Source: Xenorhabdus lircayensis
GTDB taxonomy: Bacteria > Pseudomonadota > Gammaproteobacteria > Enterobacterales > Enterobacteriaceae
Length of the DNA stretch: 64,000 bases
NCBI RefSeq assembly: GCF_016306625.1
Contig: NZ_JACOII010000024.1
Location: 1-64,000 of the forward strand
Direction of reading: 5' to 3'
Part shown: in pieces, positions 1-9,247 of the stretch
Numbering within the stretch: the stretch's first letter is position 1
Layout: the number at the start of each line of letters is the position of its first letter
Made by a program: the position numbers and the translations under genes
Notes under the pieces: model-generated
Database searches by the model: none
Seen by the model: only the letters and a program-made list of their open reading frames with translations
Told to the model about the DNA's origin: nothing

Positions 1-37
1 GAGCGCAGCCTTGGATTTGAACTAGTCGATCTTACCG

Positions 38-55
38 ACAGGTTGAGTTGTTCGG
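38..55. repeat. Short repeat shared with 20.9 kb
   Basis: The 18 bases beginning ACAGGTTGAGTTGT match positions 20911-20928 at 17 of 18 bases, and similarity continues weakly into a following ACCGA. The first 13 bases of the window are also identical to 20122-20134, which is half of a terminator hairpin there. The two sites therefore share both boundary motifs but have different lengths between them (about 25 versus about 780 bases). Confidence 0.6.
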
Positions 56-112
56 AATGACCGAACATGTGATACTCATGCTAGATTTTACCATTTAATA
101 TAAAGGATTTTT

Positions 113-307
113 ATGCAACCGAACGATAAGAACCCATTCAAACAAAAGTCATTTAAATTCATTCTTGCCGGTGTGATATTACTTTTTATGGCTGGTATTA
201 GATTTATTCAATATGATGATTTTTTACTGGGTACTATCGAAAGCTTATTGGCTATTGGGCTTGTTCTCTTTGGACTTAAATTGAAAAAAGGCGAAAATAA
301 AAAGTAG
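113..307 (+). CDS. Small hydrophobic protein, function unknown
   Basis: A 64-residue protein that I do not recognise. It has a basic, lysine-rich N-terminus (about 15 residues), then two hydrophobic stretches (roughly residues 16-30 and 38-56) separated by a short acidic loop, and a lysine-rich tail, so two inner-membrane segments are likely. An AAGGA ribosome-binding site lies about 5 bases before the ATG, which supports it being real. A hairpin followed by T residues lies shortly downstream, so it appears to be a single-gene unit. It sits just left of phage-like genes and next to a short sequence repeated near 20.9 kb. Confidence 0.5.
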   Translation: MQPNDKNPFKQKSFKFILAGVILLFMAGIRFIQYDDFLLGTIESLLAIGLVLFGLKLKKGENKK

Positions 308-342
308 ACTACTAGATTCCCTCAATTCGGGGGAGTTAGAAA

Positions 343-376
343 TGAAAAAGCCCCACTTGATTAGTGAGGCTTTATT
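343..376 (+). terminator. Probable rho-independent terminator
   Basis: AAAGCC-CACT pairs with AGTG-GGCTTT around a short loop and is followed by a T-rich stretch. It ends the small membrane-protein gene. Confidence 0.5.
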
Positions 377-461
377 TGCTTTTCGGTTTTACCACTGGAG
401 CATAACACAAAATATACACCTAAATTTCTCAAAATCAATTTAATTTAGAGAATATTTATAT

Positions 462-791
462 TTAGTGATGTGTTTCGCAATTTTCTTTGCTAATTTCTCG
501 CTTGATGGCGTAATACATTTCCTCTTCCAGTAATTCCTCCGACCATGTGGCGCGCTTCCTCGCCCATTGAACATCACAGCCAGTCAGTTTTGATAATTCA
601 CGGGCAATCTTTTGCGGGTATTTGCATTCACAATATCGTTTAATGGCGACATCCCGAACAGGATTGCCCAGTTTAAATGTCTTGTTCAGTACCTTTTCAA
701 CGAAAGCGGCATCATCTGATTCTTTGGCGAGAGCGATGATGTCGCTTAGTGTTTGCTTGGGATTCAGTATTTCATGGGACTTCTGGAACAA
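462..791 (-). CDS. Hypothetical protein, possibly 5'-truncated
   Basis: A 109-residue soluble protein rich in charged residues, with no recognised domain. The only start in frame near the beginning of the similarity-looking region is TTG. The frame stays open for about 17 more codons upstream (encoding GYEGEEL just before the TTG) until an in-frame TAG, with no ATG or GTG seen. A purine-rich AAGGTGAAGAG precedes the TTG and may be the ribosome-binding site. It could equally be the 3' remainder of a longer gene. It lies at the edge of a set of small prophage-type genes and runs opposite to them. Confidence 0.35.
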   Translation of the reverse strand: MFQKSHEILNPKQTLSDIIALAKESDDAAFVEKVLNKTFKLGNPVRDVAIKRYCECKYPQKIARELSKLTGCDVQWARKRATWSEELLEEEMYYAIKREISKENCETHH

Positions 792-908
792 CTCTTCACC
801 TTCGTAGCCTATCGGCGCAGACCAAACAGCATATTGCTGTGAACAGTGCTACACCGATTCTCAATAATTACCCTATCACTACGCTGCTCTGCGGCGGGAG
901 GATTTATT

Positions 909-1259
909 TTGCATATCGAAACATCAAATGTCGTGAAATTGCAAATCACAGATGTACCCAGACACGACCCTATTCACGTCTATCTGGATGATTACGGGGA
1001 TAGCTCCGGGCGAATAACTATCTCTGAATATGGCGAATCATGGACAGCGTTCTGGGGAGCTATGGGCGGCTCACTATCTGATTTTATTATTAGGACTAAC
1101 AACGAATATCTCATTGGATATTTAGCACCTAAATTTGGTGACCGCAGCGTCAAATATAAACAGATGGACTCTCGTTTAAATGCCGTGAAAGAAGCATTAA
1201 GGAGATTGCATGTACACCCCAGAGAACCCCAACCCCAGAGCAATACAACGAGTCAATGA
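909..1259 (+). CDS. Small phage-type protein of unknown function
   Basis: About 116 residues if translation starts at TTG 909. That start is favoured because GGGAGG lies 7 bases upstream and the residues before it look unlike protein; GTG 933 is an alternative. The protein reads as a compact alpha/beta domain with several aromatic residues (WTAFWGAMGG in the middle) and resembles small early-region proteins of enterobacterial prophages. Its 3' end overlaps the following zinc-finger gene by 50 bases in another frame, the packing typical of phage operons. Function unknown. Confidence 0.5.
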   Translation: MHIETSNVVKLQITDVPRHDPIHVYLDDYGDSSGRITISEYGESWTAFWGAMGGSLSDFIIRTNNEYLIGYLAPKFGDRSVKYKQMDSRLNAVKEALRRLHVHPREPQPQSNTTSQ

Positions 1260-1632
1260 CCCTCTCACCATTCCGACCCACTGTCACTACTGCTGCGGCC
1301 ACGTGGTAACCGCTCATCACATCAATGTATTTGGCCGCGTTCTGGGTAAATGGCCGTGGCTATACCTCTGTACCTCATGCGGTGCCCGTGTCGGTATGCA
1401 TCCGGGCACTGATATTCCGTTGGGTACACTGGCAGATAAATCGACACGGAGAGCACGAGAGATCAGCAAACTAACATTTGAACGGATGCGGGAATATCGG
1501 GAACTGGAGCGCACGGATGCGTACAGATGGTTAGCAAGAAAATTAGGCATCAGTTTCAGACGCTGCCACTTCGGCTGGTTTGATGCTGATATGTGTGAGA
1601 GAGCTAAGAATGTTTGTATGAGGTTTAAATGA
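1210..1632 (+). CDS. Zinc-finger-containing phage protein (DUF3268-like)
   Basis: 140 residues. The N-terminal third has paired CxxC motifs (CHYC near residue 25 and CTSC near residue 54), which would bind one zinc, followed by a helical, arginine-rich C-terminal half ending in a short conserved block with aromatic residues. This matches the DUF3268 'zinc-finger-containing' family common in lambdoid and P4-like prophages; the exact role is unknown, though nucleic-acid binding is plausible. It overlaps the gene before it and ends ahead of a 7-bp stem hairpin. Confidence 0.65.
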   Translation: MYTPENPNPRAIQRVNDPLTIPTHCHYCCGHVVTAHHINVFGRVLGKWPWLYLCTSCGARVGMHPGTDIPLGTLADKSTRRAREISKLTFERMREYRELERTDAYRWLARKLGISFRRCHFGWFDADMCERAKNVCMRFK

Positions 1633-1650
1633 GAAACGATTATTCAGTAG

Positions 1651-1690
1651 TGGGTCACTATAATTTAAATGACCCAAGTGTTTTATTGTA
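1651..1690 (+). terminator. Probable terminator after the DUF3268 gene
   Basis: TGGGTCA (1651-1657) pairs perfectly with TGACCCA (1670-1676), followed by a T-rich GTGTTTTATT. It lies between this gene and a gene on the opposite strand. Confidence 0.45.
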
Positions 1691-1708
1691 TTGAACAATC
1701 TGTATTTT

Positions 1709-1987
1709 CTAAGGATGTCCACCTATCTGGATAACATTGACTATTTCATTACCTCTATCTAAGGTAAATGAAACCCTGTGATGGTTATTAAGTCTGATAG
1801 TGTATTGCTCTACACCGCTTGGTGTACCCCGCAACAACTCATAATCAGCACCACCAATGGAATCTGCGGCCTCTTCCGGGTTAAAACCATCTGCCATAGC
1901 TTTCACCCAACGGTCATAACGATCTAAAAGATATGTCTCTACTTTTGTCTTTTTCATAGCTTTAGCGTCGTTAACTCCCCACACCAT
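1709..1987 (-). CDS. RelE/ParE-superfamily toxin-like protein, orphan
   Basis: 92 residues. The C-terminal half has the alternating beta-strand pattern and basic/aromatic residues of the RelE/ParE fold (QYTIRLNNHHRVSF, then a strand ending IQIGGHP), as in small mRNA interferases or gyrase poisons. The start is supported by AGAGGTG about 4 bases before the ATG. No small antitoxin gene is adjacent on the same strand on either side, which is unusual for a working toxin-antitoxin pair. It could be a solitary toxin remnant or a host-inhibition protein of the element. The family assignment is by fold pattern only. Confidence 0.5.
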   Translation of the reverse strand: MVWGVNDAKAMKKTKVETYLLDRYDRWVKAMADGFNPEEAADSIGGADYELLRGTPSGVEQYTIRLNNHHRVSFTLDRGNEIVNVIQIGGHP

Positions 1988-2102
1988 ATATCACCTCTAC
2001 TTTTTAGATGGTTAGCTTCTAAATATTAACCCTGATGTGCTTTTTCAAAACTATCAATTTTTATACACATTAATTGCATGAATATTAAATAGGAGAGTCA
2101 AA

Positions 2103-2621
2103 ATGAACAATGATGTAATCGAGTTGGCGCGGGAAATAAAACGTCGTAGTGAATTGGTGTTACAGGCCGAACGTGAAAATAACAGTGAATTCTATAAACA
2201 TTGGAATTCTCTCGACCGAATGATGTCACCACGAAATTTAATTAAACTCTGTGATGCTGTGGAAACACTCGCTGAATATGAAAATATGGAGCCTGTGGCG
2301 TGGATAATGGAAGATAAAGTGGACAGCCGCATTATTTCGGATATTGAGAAAAAATATTTATCTAACACCGAGGCATTTAATATTCCCCTCTATCGCCACC
2401 CCAGCAAAGAATTATCAGCATTCACAGCGGAAATAGAATTAACAGATTTCACCAAGAACTGGGATGGTAAAGCTATAGCATATGGCCGGGTATTTAATGA
2501 TAGTCGTAAACGATTTGAGGATGGAGTTGAAATAATAACATCTCTGGTAATTAATGCTGATACCTACCGAAACGACGGTTATATAAAAACCCAAAACTCC
2601 ATTTATAAAATTAGAGAGTAA
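2103..2621 (+). CDS. Phage-type hypothetical protein, possibly Ea22-like mosaic
   Basis: 172 residues with two visible parts. Residues 1-100 contain a helical N-terminus and a block with EPVAWI and, further on, LYRHP, a combination seen in Ea22-like and related lambdoid early-region proteins. Residues 105-172 look like a separate beta-rich domain. A GGAGAG ribosome-binding site lies upstream of the ATG. The next gene starts 3 bases after the stop, so the two are translated together. Function unknown. Confidence 0.5.
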   Translation: MNNDVIELAREIKRRSELVLQAERENNSEFYKHWNSLDRMMSPRNLIKLCDAVETLAEYENMEPVAWIMEDKVDSRIISDIEKKYLSNTEAFNIPLYRHPSKELSAFTAEIELTDFTKNWDGKAIAYGRVFNDSRKRFEDGVEIITSLVINADTYRNDGYIKTQNSIYKIRE

Positions 2622-2624
2622 AAA

Positions 2625-2957
2625 ATGATAAACATCGATAACGCACAAAATGAATTGGGATTACTCGGTCATATCGACGACGGACGCGAGTGGACAGATT
2701 GGTTACTGAAGAAGGCGGATGAAAGCAAGAAAACTCTAGGGATCCCTTGGGTACGCGTTCAGGAAAGAATGCCTGTTGGTGGGGATGATGGTCACTCTCC
2801 TTTGTGCCTTGTTTATGTTTCCTTGGGTTCGGTTTCCCGTGCGGGTTATGACTGGCGGGATGCCAGCGACAAAGAATGGGTGGCGCACGAAAACGATGAA
2901 GTCACGCACTGGTGCTATATGGATGATATCCCCGCGCCAACGAAAGGAGGGGTATGA
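2625..2957 (+). CDS. DUF551-domain phage protein
   Basis: 110 residues. The central and C-terminal parts have the DUF551 signature: a tryptophan followed by VRVQERMP, a glycine/aspartate-rich stretch, a beta-strand (VYVSLG), and a final THWCYMDDIPAP block. DUF551 proteins are small and frequent in enterobacterial prophages; their role is not established. The gene follows its upstream neighbour by 3 bases and overlaps the start of the excisionase-like gene by 4 bases, so the three form one operon. Confidence 0.65.
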   Translation: MINIDNAQNELGLLGHIDDGREWTDWLLKKADESKKTLGIPWVRVQERMPVGGDDGHSPLCLVYVSLGSVSRAGYDWRDASDKEWVAHENDEVTHWCYMDDIPAPTKGGV

Positions 2958-3148
2958 TGGCAGAGTCACCCTATATCAAAACAAATGAACTGGCAGACCG
3001 ATATAGTGTAAAACCACATACTGTAAGACTATGGTGTGGTAATGGGAAGCAAAGACGGGAAGGCTTCCCAAAACCCAAGTTTAAATCTGACCAGCTTAAT
3101 TTTTTACGTCGGGATATTCTTGACTGGGAGGACGGGAAACAATTTTAG
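2954..3148 (+). CDS. AlpA/excisionase-like small DNA-binding protein
   Basis: 64 residues. It reads as a winged helix-turn-helix of the MerR/AlpA/Xis type: an N-terminal YIKTNELADRYSV recognition region, then TVRLWC, a basic linker, and a C-terminal RRDILDWE helix. Such proteins control integrase direction or integrase transcription in P4-like elements. A strong AAAGGAGGGG ribosome-binding site precedes tandem ATG codons (2954 and 2957). Its last 53 bases overlap the 3' end of the convergent integrase gene, so the two could interfere transcriptionally. Which of the two ATGs is used is uncertain. Confidence 0.65.
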   Translation: MMAESPYIKTNELADRYSVKPHTVRLWCGNGKQRREGFPKPKFKSDQLNFLRRDILDWEDGKQF

Positions 3149-4334
3149 TCAACTTCACCCACCAGCGTTCATATGCCTCTCTCTGCTCATTCAGGTAGGT
3201 GTGCTTATCGTACACCTGCCATACTCCCGGCAATTTGTGTCCTAGCATAATTTCAGCTACATGAGGAGCCGTTAACTCAGACACACCAGTACGCATAGTT
3301 TTTCGCAAATCATGGATTGACCACGAGGTATAAGAATCGTCAAAATACTTCGACATTTTTTTATTCAGTGAATTAATTATTTGAAGATGCGATCCCTCCG
3401 CGAATGGCTTGCCACTAGATACTACAAATAGATACTCACTTCTACGACTTAGCTTCTTAGCCTGTCCAATTAATTCCCTAGCCTCCAAAATAATTGGTCT
3501 GATAATGGGCTTTTGAGATTTAATACCCGTTTTATGGTTTTTAGGAGGAACAATCCAGATATTTTTCTCATAGTCAAAATCAGTAACTTTAGCTTTCAAC
3601 AACTCACCAATACGACACCCAAACAAAAGGCATAATTTTATTATTAATGCATTACGAGGATCATAGTCAGGAGAATTAATGATGCTAAAGAGAACGATCA
3701 ATTTCTCTTCACTCAATGTGCTATCATCTTTGTTAGTCTTTTTTCTTCCCAAATCACTGGCCAATACGTCAGATAGAGGAGTGATTTTGGTCATTCCTCG
3801 CCGCACAGCCCACCGATGCGCATTCTTGGAGTTATTCAATATCCGAACGCCAATTGATGGATACTGTTTAGCAACGTCTTCAATTAAAGTTAGCCAGATA
3901 TGGAGAGTTACTTCATCATGGGGTAACCCCCCAATTCTGGGAAAAACATATAATTCGAACGAGCGTAAAATTTCATCCGCTTTCACTAGCACTCCTTTCA
4001 TTGCCGTACCCCACCAATCTCGGATAAGCCTTTCCACTGTTACGGCCTTCAAGGCGGATTCACGAAGAGTACGTTTAACTATTTTAGGGTTACGGTGCTG
4101 TTCTAGTTCTCCACGGTAGGAAATTACAGCATCACGGGCATCTTTTAGGCTGGTCGCTGGGTAGGTTCCGATGTCAATTCGATCCCCTTTACCATTCCAG
4201 CGATATCTAAATTGGAATATAACTTTTCCTTTCGGGGTAACACGAACAGACAAACCATCCCTGTCAGATTTGGTAATCATTTTTTCTTGGGATTTTCCGC
4301 TGGTGGAGCGCAGCCATGAATCAGTAATCGCCAT
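3096..4334 (-). CDS. int: P4-like tyrosine integrase
   Basis: Site-specific recombinase of the tyrosine family that would integrate or excise the element. I chose ATG 4334, which has GAGGAA 7 bases upstream, giving 412 residues. Domains in order: N-terminal DUF4102-type arm-binding domain (about 1-90), core-binding SAM-like domain (about 95-195), and catalytic domain. The catalytic residues are visible: Arg in CRIGE (about 241), HDLR (His 341, Arg 344), LGH (His 366) and Tyr 375 in VYDKH. All appear intact and the length is normal for P4-type integrases, so it may be active. It faces the rest of the element and its 5' end faces the host gene yecM. Confidence 0.9.
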   Translation of the reverse strand: MAITDSWLRSTSGKSQEKMITKSDRDGLSVRVTPKGKVIFQFRYRWNGKGDRIDIGTYPATSLKDARDAVISYRGELEQHRNPKIVKRTLRESALKAVTVERLIRDWWGTAMKGVLVKADEILRSFELYVFPRIGGLPHDEVTLHIWLTLIEDVAKQYPSIGVRILNNSKNAHRWAVRRGMTKITPLSDVLASDLGRKKTNKDDSTLSEEKLIVLFSIINSPDYDPRNALIIKLCLLFGCRIGELLKAKVTDFDYEKNIWIVPPKNHKTGIKSQKPIIRPIILEARELIGQAKKLSRRSEYLFVVSSGKPFAEGSHLQIINSLNKKMSKYFDDSYTSWSIHDLRKTMRTGVSELTAPHVAEIMLGHKLPGVWQVYDKHTYLNEQREAYERWWVKLTKIVSRPPSQEYPDVKN

Positions 4335-4376
4335 ATCACTTTCCTCAAAAAACAATACAGCGTTTAATGTAGTTCA

Positions 4377-4394
4377 TGTACACCAATATGTACA
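4377..4394. promoter_or_regulatory. Twin TGTACA sites upstream of integrase
   Basis: Two copies of the palindrome TGTACA (4377-4382 and 4389-4394) lie 12 bases apart, just upstream of the integrase start. They could be integrase arm-type or regulator sites. The rest of the int-yecM gap (4335-4639) is AT-rich; I saw no tRNA or other recognisable attachment gene in it, so the attachment site is undefined. Confidence 0.3.
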
Positions 4395-4639
4395 TATTCA
4401 TCATGACGCAAGATGACGCCTCCTGATTACCCGTGACTAACCCTGACAGAAATATATTAAATTATCATTTAAATTCAACATATTATATATTACTGATGAC
4501 TATTAACATCTGTTAATGACGAAAGGTGATTAAATAAACTCATTAACTATGACAATTAATTTTACTTAATGGTTTGTTGAAAATCACAAGGTTAGAATTT
4601 TTTGCTGAATATGCATAAGAAAAAAGTCATTTTTGCCGA

Positions 4640-5194
4640 CTAGACCTCACTTTTGATAATTTCTTTGATAGAAAAAGGATGAAACTTGATAGTGATTTCA
4701 CCATTTTTCACCGCTAACGTTGGGTTGGGTAACCTTTCATCTTTTCCTTTGTGATAGCTCTCTTTTGTACGAAAATCGTCAGGCAGCGGGTAAGGCAGTA
4801 GCTTATAAGCTTCGTGTATAAGTTGCTCTGGTTGCACTGGCAGAACGAGTTCGACATGCTCCCAACCTTGGTGAACATAAAGTTTTTCAGTCGGATAAGG
4901 CAACTCCACACAATCAATTTGCCAATCAAGTAAGGTAATTGGCTGTTCCAACTCAAACAAATAAATCGGGCGACCATTAATGATACTTTCAGACATCAAT
5001 TGACCACATTGTAGAAAACCTTGACGCCAGCGATCCGCAATTGAAGTCTCATTGCAACGCAGGGAAATATGATCCGCCGGATATTGTGTAATATGTAAGC
5101 CAAGATACCCGCCAAATAGCTTTAATTTTTGTTCAAACTCCCCTAAATCAGCGGCTAAATCCTGTAATTCAGAAATTGTTGAAAAGTATGTCAT
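4640..5194 (-). CDS. yecM: YecM, VOC-superfamily protein
   Basis: 184 residues, matching the enterobacterial YecM family throughout in length and sequence. The fold is related to vicinal-oxygen-chelate metalloenzymes, with paired beta-alpha-beta modules and conserved His and Glu residues (HISLRCNE near residue 42, and a WEHVELV block near residue 110). The biological reaction is not established; a metal-dependent enzyme role has been suggested from structure. It lies divergent from argS, the same neighbourhood as in E. coli, and its 3' end faces the integrated element, so the element sits just downstream of yecM. Confidence 0.88.
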   Translation of the reverse strand: MTYFSTISELQDLAADLGEFEQKLKLFGGYLGLHITQYPADHISLRCNETSIADRWRQGFLQCGQLMSESIINGRPIYLFELEQPITLLDWQIDCVELPYPTEKLYVHQGWEHVELVLPVQPEQLIHEAYKLLPYPLPDDFRTKESYHKGKDERLPNPTLAVKNGEITIKFHPFSIKEIIKSEV

Positions 5195-5448
5195 CTCATC
5201 CCCATCAAAAAACCGTCAAAATTGTTTCCCGCTCGTGTGGCATAACACTATTGATCTCAATCGGAATGGCGAAGAATCGTCTGAAAGACAAGCTGAAAAC
5301 AAAAAGTAATACCACCTGCGGTGGCCGATGGTAGCATGCAGGATGCTGAATATGATATAAAACCCGTTATTTTCTCATAATCCACACGTTTGAAAGTATT
5401 TGCATAGTTCAGATGCAGAGACCTTCGTGCGTAACTTAAGGTAACTCG

Positions 5449-7179
5449 GTGAATATTCAGGCTATTCTTTCAGAAAAAATCAGCAATGCGCTGATTGCAG
5501 CTGGTGCTCCAACTGACAGTGAAGCTCACGTCCGTCAATCTGCAAAAGCCCAGTTTGGTGACTACCAAGCGAATGGTGTCATGGCGGCAGCTAAAAAAGT
5601 GGGCATGCCACCCCGACAATTGGCAGAAAAAGTCGTCAGTTTGCTGGATCTGCAAGGAATTGCCAGCAAAATCGAAATCGCAGGGCCGGGTTTTATCAAT
5701 ATTTTTCTGGATAAAGCGTGGATTGCTGCCAATATCGAAACTGCACTGAAAGACGAAAAACTGGGTGTCTCTCCAGTCGAACCGCAGACTATCGTTGTCG
5801 ACTATTCCGCACCGAACGTTGCAAAACAGATGCACATTGGTCATATTCGCTCCACGATCATTGGCGATGCCGCAGCACGTACTCTGGAATTTCTGGGGCA
5901 CAAAGTCATCCGAGCCAACCATCTTGGTGACTGGGGAACCCAATTCGGAATGCTGATCGCCTATCTGGAAAAAGTCCAGAATGAAAATGCCAGTGAAATG
6001 GCTCTGGCAGATTTAGAAGCTTTCTACCGTGAAGCGAAGAAAACTTACGACGAAGATGAAGACTTTGCCGTTCGCGCCCGTAATTACGTAGTCAAACTGC
6101 AAGGTGGTGATGAATATTGCCGTGCCATGTGGCGCAAACTGGTTGATATCACCATGACACAGAATCAGGAAACCTATAATCGCCTGAATGTGACTTTGAC
6201 AGAAAAAGATGTCATGGGTGAAAGCCTGTATAACAATATGCTGCCAGGTATTGTTGCGGATTTGAAACAGCAAGGGCTTGCCGTTGAGAGCGAGGGCGCT
6301 ATCGTGGTTTACCTTAATGAGTTCAAGAACAAAGAAGGCGAACCAATGGGGGTTATCATTCAGAAAAAAGATGGTGGCTACCTTTACACCACGACAGATA
6401 TCGCCTGTGCCAAATACCGTCATGAAGTCCTGCATGCCAACCGTGTTCTTTACTACATCGATTCACGCCAACATCAACACCTGATGCAAGCCTGGACGAT
6501 TGTACGCAAAGCGGGTTATATTCCTGAATCTATGCTACTCGAACACCATATGTTCGGCATGATGTTGGGTAAAGATGGCAAGCCATTTAAAACCCGTGCA
6601 GGTGGTACCGTAAGACTGTCTGACTTGTTGGACGAAGCGATTGAGCGCGCGGATGCCCTGATCCGTGGGAAAAACCCGGATATGCCAGAAGACGAACTGA
6701 AAAAAGTCGTCGAAGCCGTTGGTATCGGTGCGGTGAAATATGCCGATCTCTCCAAGAGCCGCACCACCGACTATGTATTTGACTGGGATAACATGCTCGC
6801 CTTTGAAGGTAATACCGCACCTTATATGCAGTATGCCTATACCCGCGTAAATTCTATCTTCAGACGTGCAGAGATCGATGAAAGCAGCCTGACACAGCCA
6901 GTCATTCTGAACGAAGAACGTGAACAAGCACTGGCGACTCGCTTGCTGCAATTCGAAGAAACCATCACGACCGTTGCCCGCGAAGGTACACCTCACGTAA
7001 TGTGCGCTTATCTGTATGATCTGGCTGGTCTGTTCTCTGGTTTCTACGAACATTGCCCAATCCTGAATGCAGAAAGCGAAGAACTGCGCCAAAGCCGTTT
7101 AAAATTGGCTCTTCTGACGGCAAAAACCTTGAAGCAAGGTCTTGATACTTTGGGGATTCAGACTGTAGAACGGATGTAA
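5449..7179 (+). CDS. argS: Arginyl-tRNA synthetase
   Basis: Charges tRNA-Arg with arginine in the cytosol; class I synthetase that needs tRNA for amino-acid activation. The start is GTG at 5449, giving 576 residues, against 577 in E. coli with near-continuous similarity. An N-terminal Add-1 domain (about 1-110) is followed by the catalytic Rossmann domain with the HIGH motif (MHIGHIRS near residue 128) and the degenerate KMSKS region (FKTRAGG near residue 385), then the C-terminal helical anticodon-binding domain ending in VERM. It is a single-gene unit with a strong terminator directly after the stop. Confidence 0.97.
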   Translation: MNIQAILSEKISNALIAAGAPTDSEAHVRQSAKAQFGDYQANGVMAAAKKVGMPPRQLAEKVVSLLDLQGIASKIEIAGPGFINIFLDKAWIAANIETALKDEKLGVSPVEPQTIVVDYSAPNVAKQMHIGHIRSTIIGDAAARTLEFLGHKVIRANHLGDWGTQFGMLIAYLEKVQNENASEMALADLEAFYREAKKTYDEDEDFAVRARNYVVKLQGGDEYCRAMWRKLVDITMTQNQETYNRLNVTLTEKDVMGESLYNNMLPGIVADLKQQGLAVESEGAIVVYLNEFKNKEGEPMGVIIQKKDGGYLYTTTDIACAKYRHEVLHANRVLYYIDSRQHQHLMQAWTIVRKAGYIPESMLLEHHMFGMMLGKDGKPFKTRAGGTVRLSDLLDEAIERADALIRGKNPDMPEDELKKVVEAVGIGAVKYADLSKSRTTDYVFDWDNMLAFEGNTAPYMQYAYTRVNSIFRRAEIDESSLTQPVILNEEREQALATRLLQFEETITTVAREGTPHVMCAYLYDLAGLFSGFYEHCPILNAESEELRQSRLKLALLTAKTLKQGLDTLGIQTVERM

Positions 7180-7191
7180 TCATCTTTCCTA

Positions 7192-7223
7192 AAACTGGCA
7201 TGATCAAATCATGCCAGTTTTTC
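7192..7223 (+). terminator. argS terminator
   Basis: A 13-bp perfect stem (AAACTGGCATGAT with ATCATGCCAGTTT) around CAA, followed by T residues, beginning 12 bases after the argS stop. Confidence 0.9.
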
Positions 7224-7324
7224 CTCTTTCCTACCCTACCAACCAACAGCAGAGCATATAAACAGTAGATAGAATAAGTACAACAATGAAACATTTATGA
7301 ATAATGTTCCAACGCCAAGATATG

Positions 7325-7430
7325 ATTCGCAGACCTAATCCTGACAAACACTTTAATGAACCAGAAAAGTTAGGAGAGTTTGAACGCAATTCGCAGATCT
7401 AATCATAACAACTAATTTAATAAGTCAGAA
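7325..7430. repeat. Imperfect 42-base direct repeat between argS and murJ
   Basis: Two related stretches, 7325-7366 and 7389-7430, both start ATTCGCAGA and end CAGAA and agree at roughly three quarters of positions, with a period of 64 bases. They lie in the 365-base gap between convergent argS and murJ, which otherwise holds only the two terminators. Probably an old tandem duplication; no coding potential seen. Confidence 0.45.
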
Positions 7431-7503
7431 CGAGAAGGAAAATAAGAATATTTTAGATTCTTGCTTAAACAGCACCCACACCTTAAAAAACATAAGTAAC
7501 GAT

Positions 7504-7528
7504 ACCGCTCAATTATTTATTGAGCGGT
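7504..7528 (-). terminator. murJ terminator hairpin
   Basis: ACCGCTCAAT pairs with ATTGAGCGGT around a short AT loop, 17 bases past the murJ stop. The T tail is weak. Confidence 0.6.
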
Positions 7529-7544
7529 TCATTTAATAAAGTAG

Positions 7545-9083
7545 TTACTTCAATCCCCGATGAGCAAAATCCTTCAATCGGAACCCCATTAAAGCCAGTG
7601 CCACAAAATAGCTCCCCGCACCAGCAATCACAACACCCATCAACCGTAGCATACGCACTGCCATATTACCCTGTTCCCAAGCGGGCATGACCCACAATAT
7701 TGTCAGTAATACTCCAACCATCACCATGATTGCTACGATCAATTTCAGCAGAAATACGCCCCACCCTGCCAATGGCTTGAAGATCTCACGCTTACGCAGT
7801 TGCCAATAAAGCATGCTGGCATTAAAGCAAGCAGCCAAACCGATAGAAAGCGCTAAACCCGCGTGTTTTAATGAGCCAATAAAAATAAGGTTCATTAACT
7901 GAGTCAAAATCAAGGTTGCAATCGCAATCTTGACCGGTGTTTTAATATCCTGACGAGAGTAAAAACCAGGAGCGAGGACTTTAACGACAATTAATCCCAT
8001 TAGCCCAAAACAGTAGGCAATTAATGCCCGTTGAGTCATGTCTGCATCAAAAGCAGAGAAATTGCCGTATTGAAAGAGTGACACCGTCAATGGTTTCGCC
8101 AGAATACCCAGCGCCACAGCACAAGGCAAAGCCAACAGGAAGCAGAGACGCAGCCCCCAATCCATTAATTTCCGATATTCTTCATGATTTCCACTGGAAA
8201 AACTCTTCGCTAATGAAGGCAACAGAATTGTGCCTAATCCCACACCCAACACTCCAGAGGGTAATTCCATTAAACGATCGGCGTAATACATCCACGAAAC
8301 CGAACCAGAAACCAGAAACGAGGCAAAAATAGTGTTGATGATCAATGAAATCTGACTGACAGAAACCCCAAAAATCGCCGGCCCCATCTGACGAATAACG
8401 CGCCATACTCCACTGTCACGGAAAGAAATCCGTGGCAATACCAGCATTCCTACTTTTTTCAGGTGGGGAAGCTGGTAGGCCAATTGCAAAATACCGCCAG
8501 CAATAACCGCCCAACCCAATGCCATTACGGGGGGATTACAGTAAGGTGCCACGAACAGTGAAAAGACAATCATACTGACATTAAGCAGCGTTGGCGCAAA
8601 GGCTGGCACAGAAAATCGGTTCCATGTATTTAGGATCGCACCCGCCAACGAAGCCAAAGATATCAAAAAGATGTAGGGAAACGTAATCCTGAGCAGATCA
8701 CGGGTTAAAGCAAATTTATCCGGTGTATCCGCAAAACCCGGCGCAGTCACATAAATGATCCAAGGGGCAGCAACCACACCTATCACCGTAACTATCGCCA
8801 AAATCAGCGTCAACATCCCTGAGACATACGCAATAAAGGTGCGTGTCGCCTCATCACCCTGCTGATCTTTGTATTCAGCAAGAATGGGAACAAACGCTTG
8901 CGAAAAAGCGCCTTCAGCAAAAATACGGCGTAGCAAGTTAGGGAGTTTGAAGGCAACAAAAAAAGCATCCGTCGCCACGCCAGCACCAAATATACGGGCA
9001 ATGATGGCATCACGAATAAAGCCCAGGACGCGGGAAAACATCGTCATTGAGCTGACCGCTGCCAGTGATTTGAGTAAATTCAT
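7545..9083 (-). CDS. murJ: Lipid II flippase MurJ (MviN)
   Basis: Moves undecaprenyl-linked lipid II across the inner membrane for peptidoglycan synthesis. At 512 residues it is the normal length. It is almost entirely hydrophobic, with the expected 14 membrane segments of the MOP exporter superfamily. The N-terminus carries the conserved basic charge pattern ([11 protein letters not shown] near residue 15), and the family-typical [11 protein letters not shown] block is near residue 50. It stands alone on the minus strand with no adjacent partner. Start ATG 9083 matches the family start. Confidence 0.96.
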   Translation of the reverse strand: MNLLKSLAAVSSMTMFSRVLGFIRDAIIARIFGAGVATDAFFVAFKLPNLLRRIFAEGAFSQAFVPILAEYKDQQGDEATRTFIAYVSGMLTLILAIVTVIGVVAAPWIIYVTAPGFADTPDKFALTRDLLRITFPYIFLISLASLAGAILNTWNRFSVPAFAPTLLNVSMIVFSLFVAPYCNPPVMALGWAVIAGGILQLAYQLPHLKKVGMLVLPRISFRDSGVWRVIRQMGPAIFGVSVSQISLIINTIFASFLVSGSVSWMYYADRLMELPSGVLGVGLGTILLPSLAKSFSSGNHEEYRKLMDWGLRLCFLLALPCAVALGILAKPLTVSLFQYGNFSAFDADMTQRALIAYCFGLMGLIVVKVLAPGFYSRQDIKTPVKIAIATLILTQLMNLIFIGSLKHAGLALSIGLAACFNASMLYWQLRKREIFKPLAGWGVFLLKLIVAIMVMVGVLLTILWVMPAWEQGNMAVRMLRLMGVVIAGAGSYFVALALMGFRLKDFAHRGLK

Positions 9084-9247
9084 CGTATTATTCTAAAAAT
9101 TGATTTTTATGAAATGAACATAAAAGGTGTAAAGCTATCCATCAAAATGTCATAAAAATGGCAGATAAAACATTCCGGTGAGATAGCGCCATGTTTCAAG
9201 TCTAACAGACAAAAATCATGTCTACATTGGTTATATACACTATAGAC

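Noticed and set aside
846-908. Upstream ATG extension of the phage-type gene
   Set aside because: The residues look random, and TTG 909 has a GGGAGG site at proper distance.
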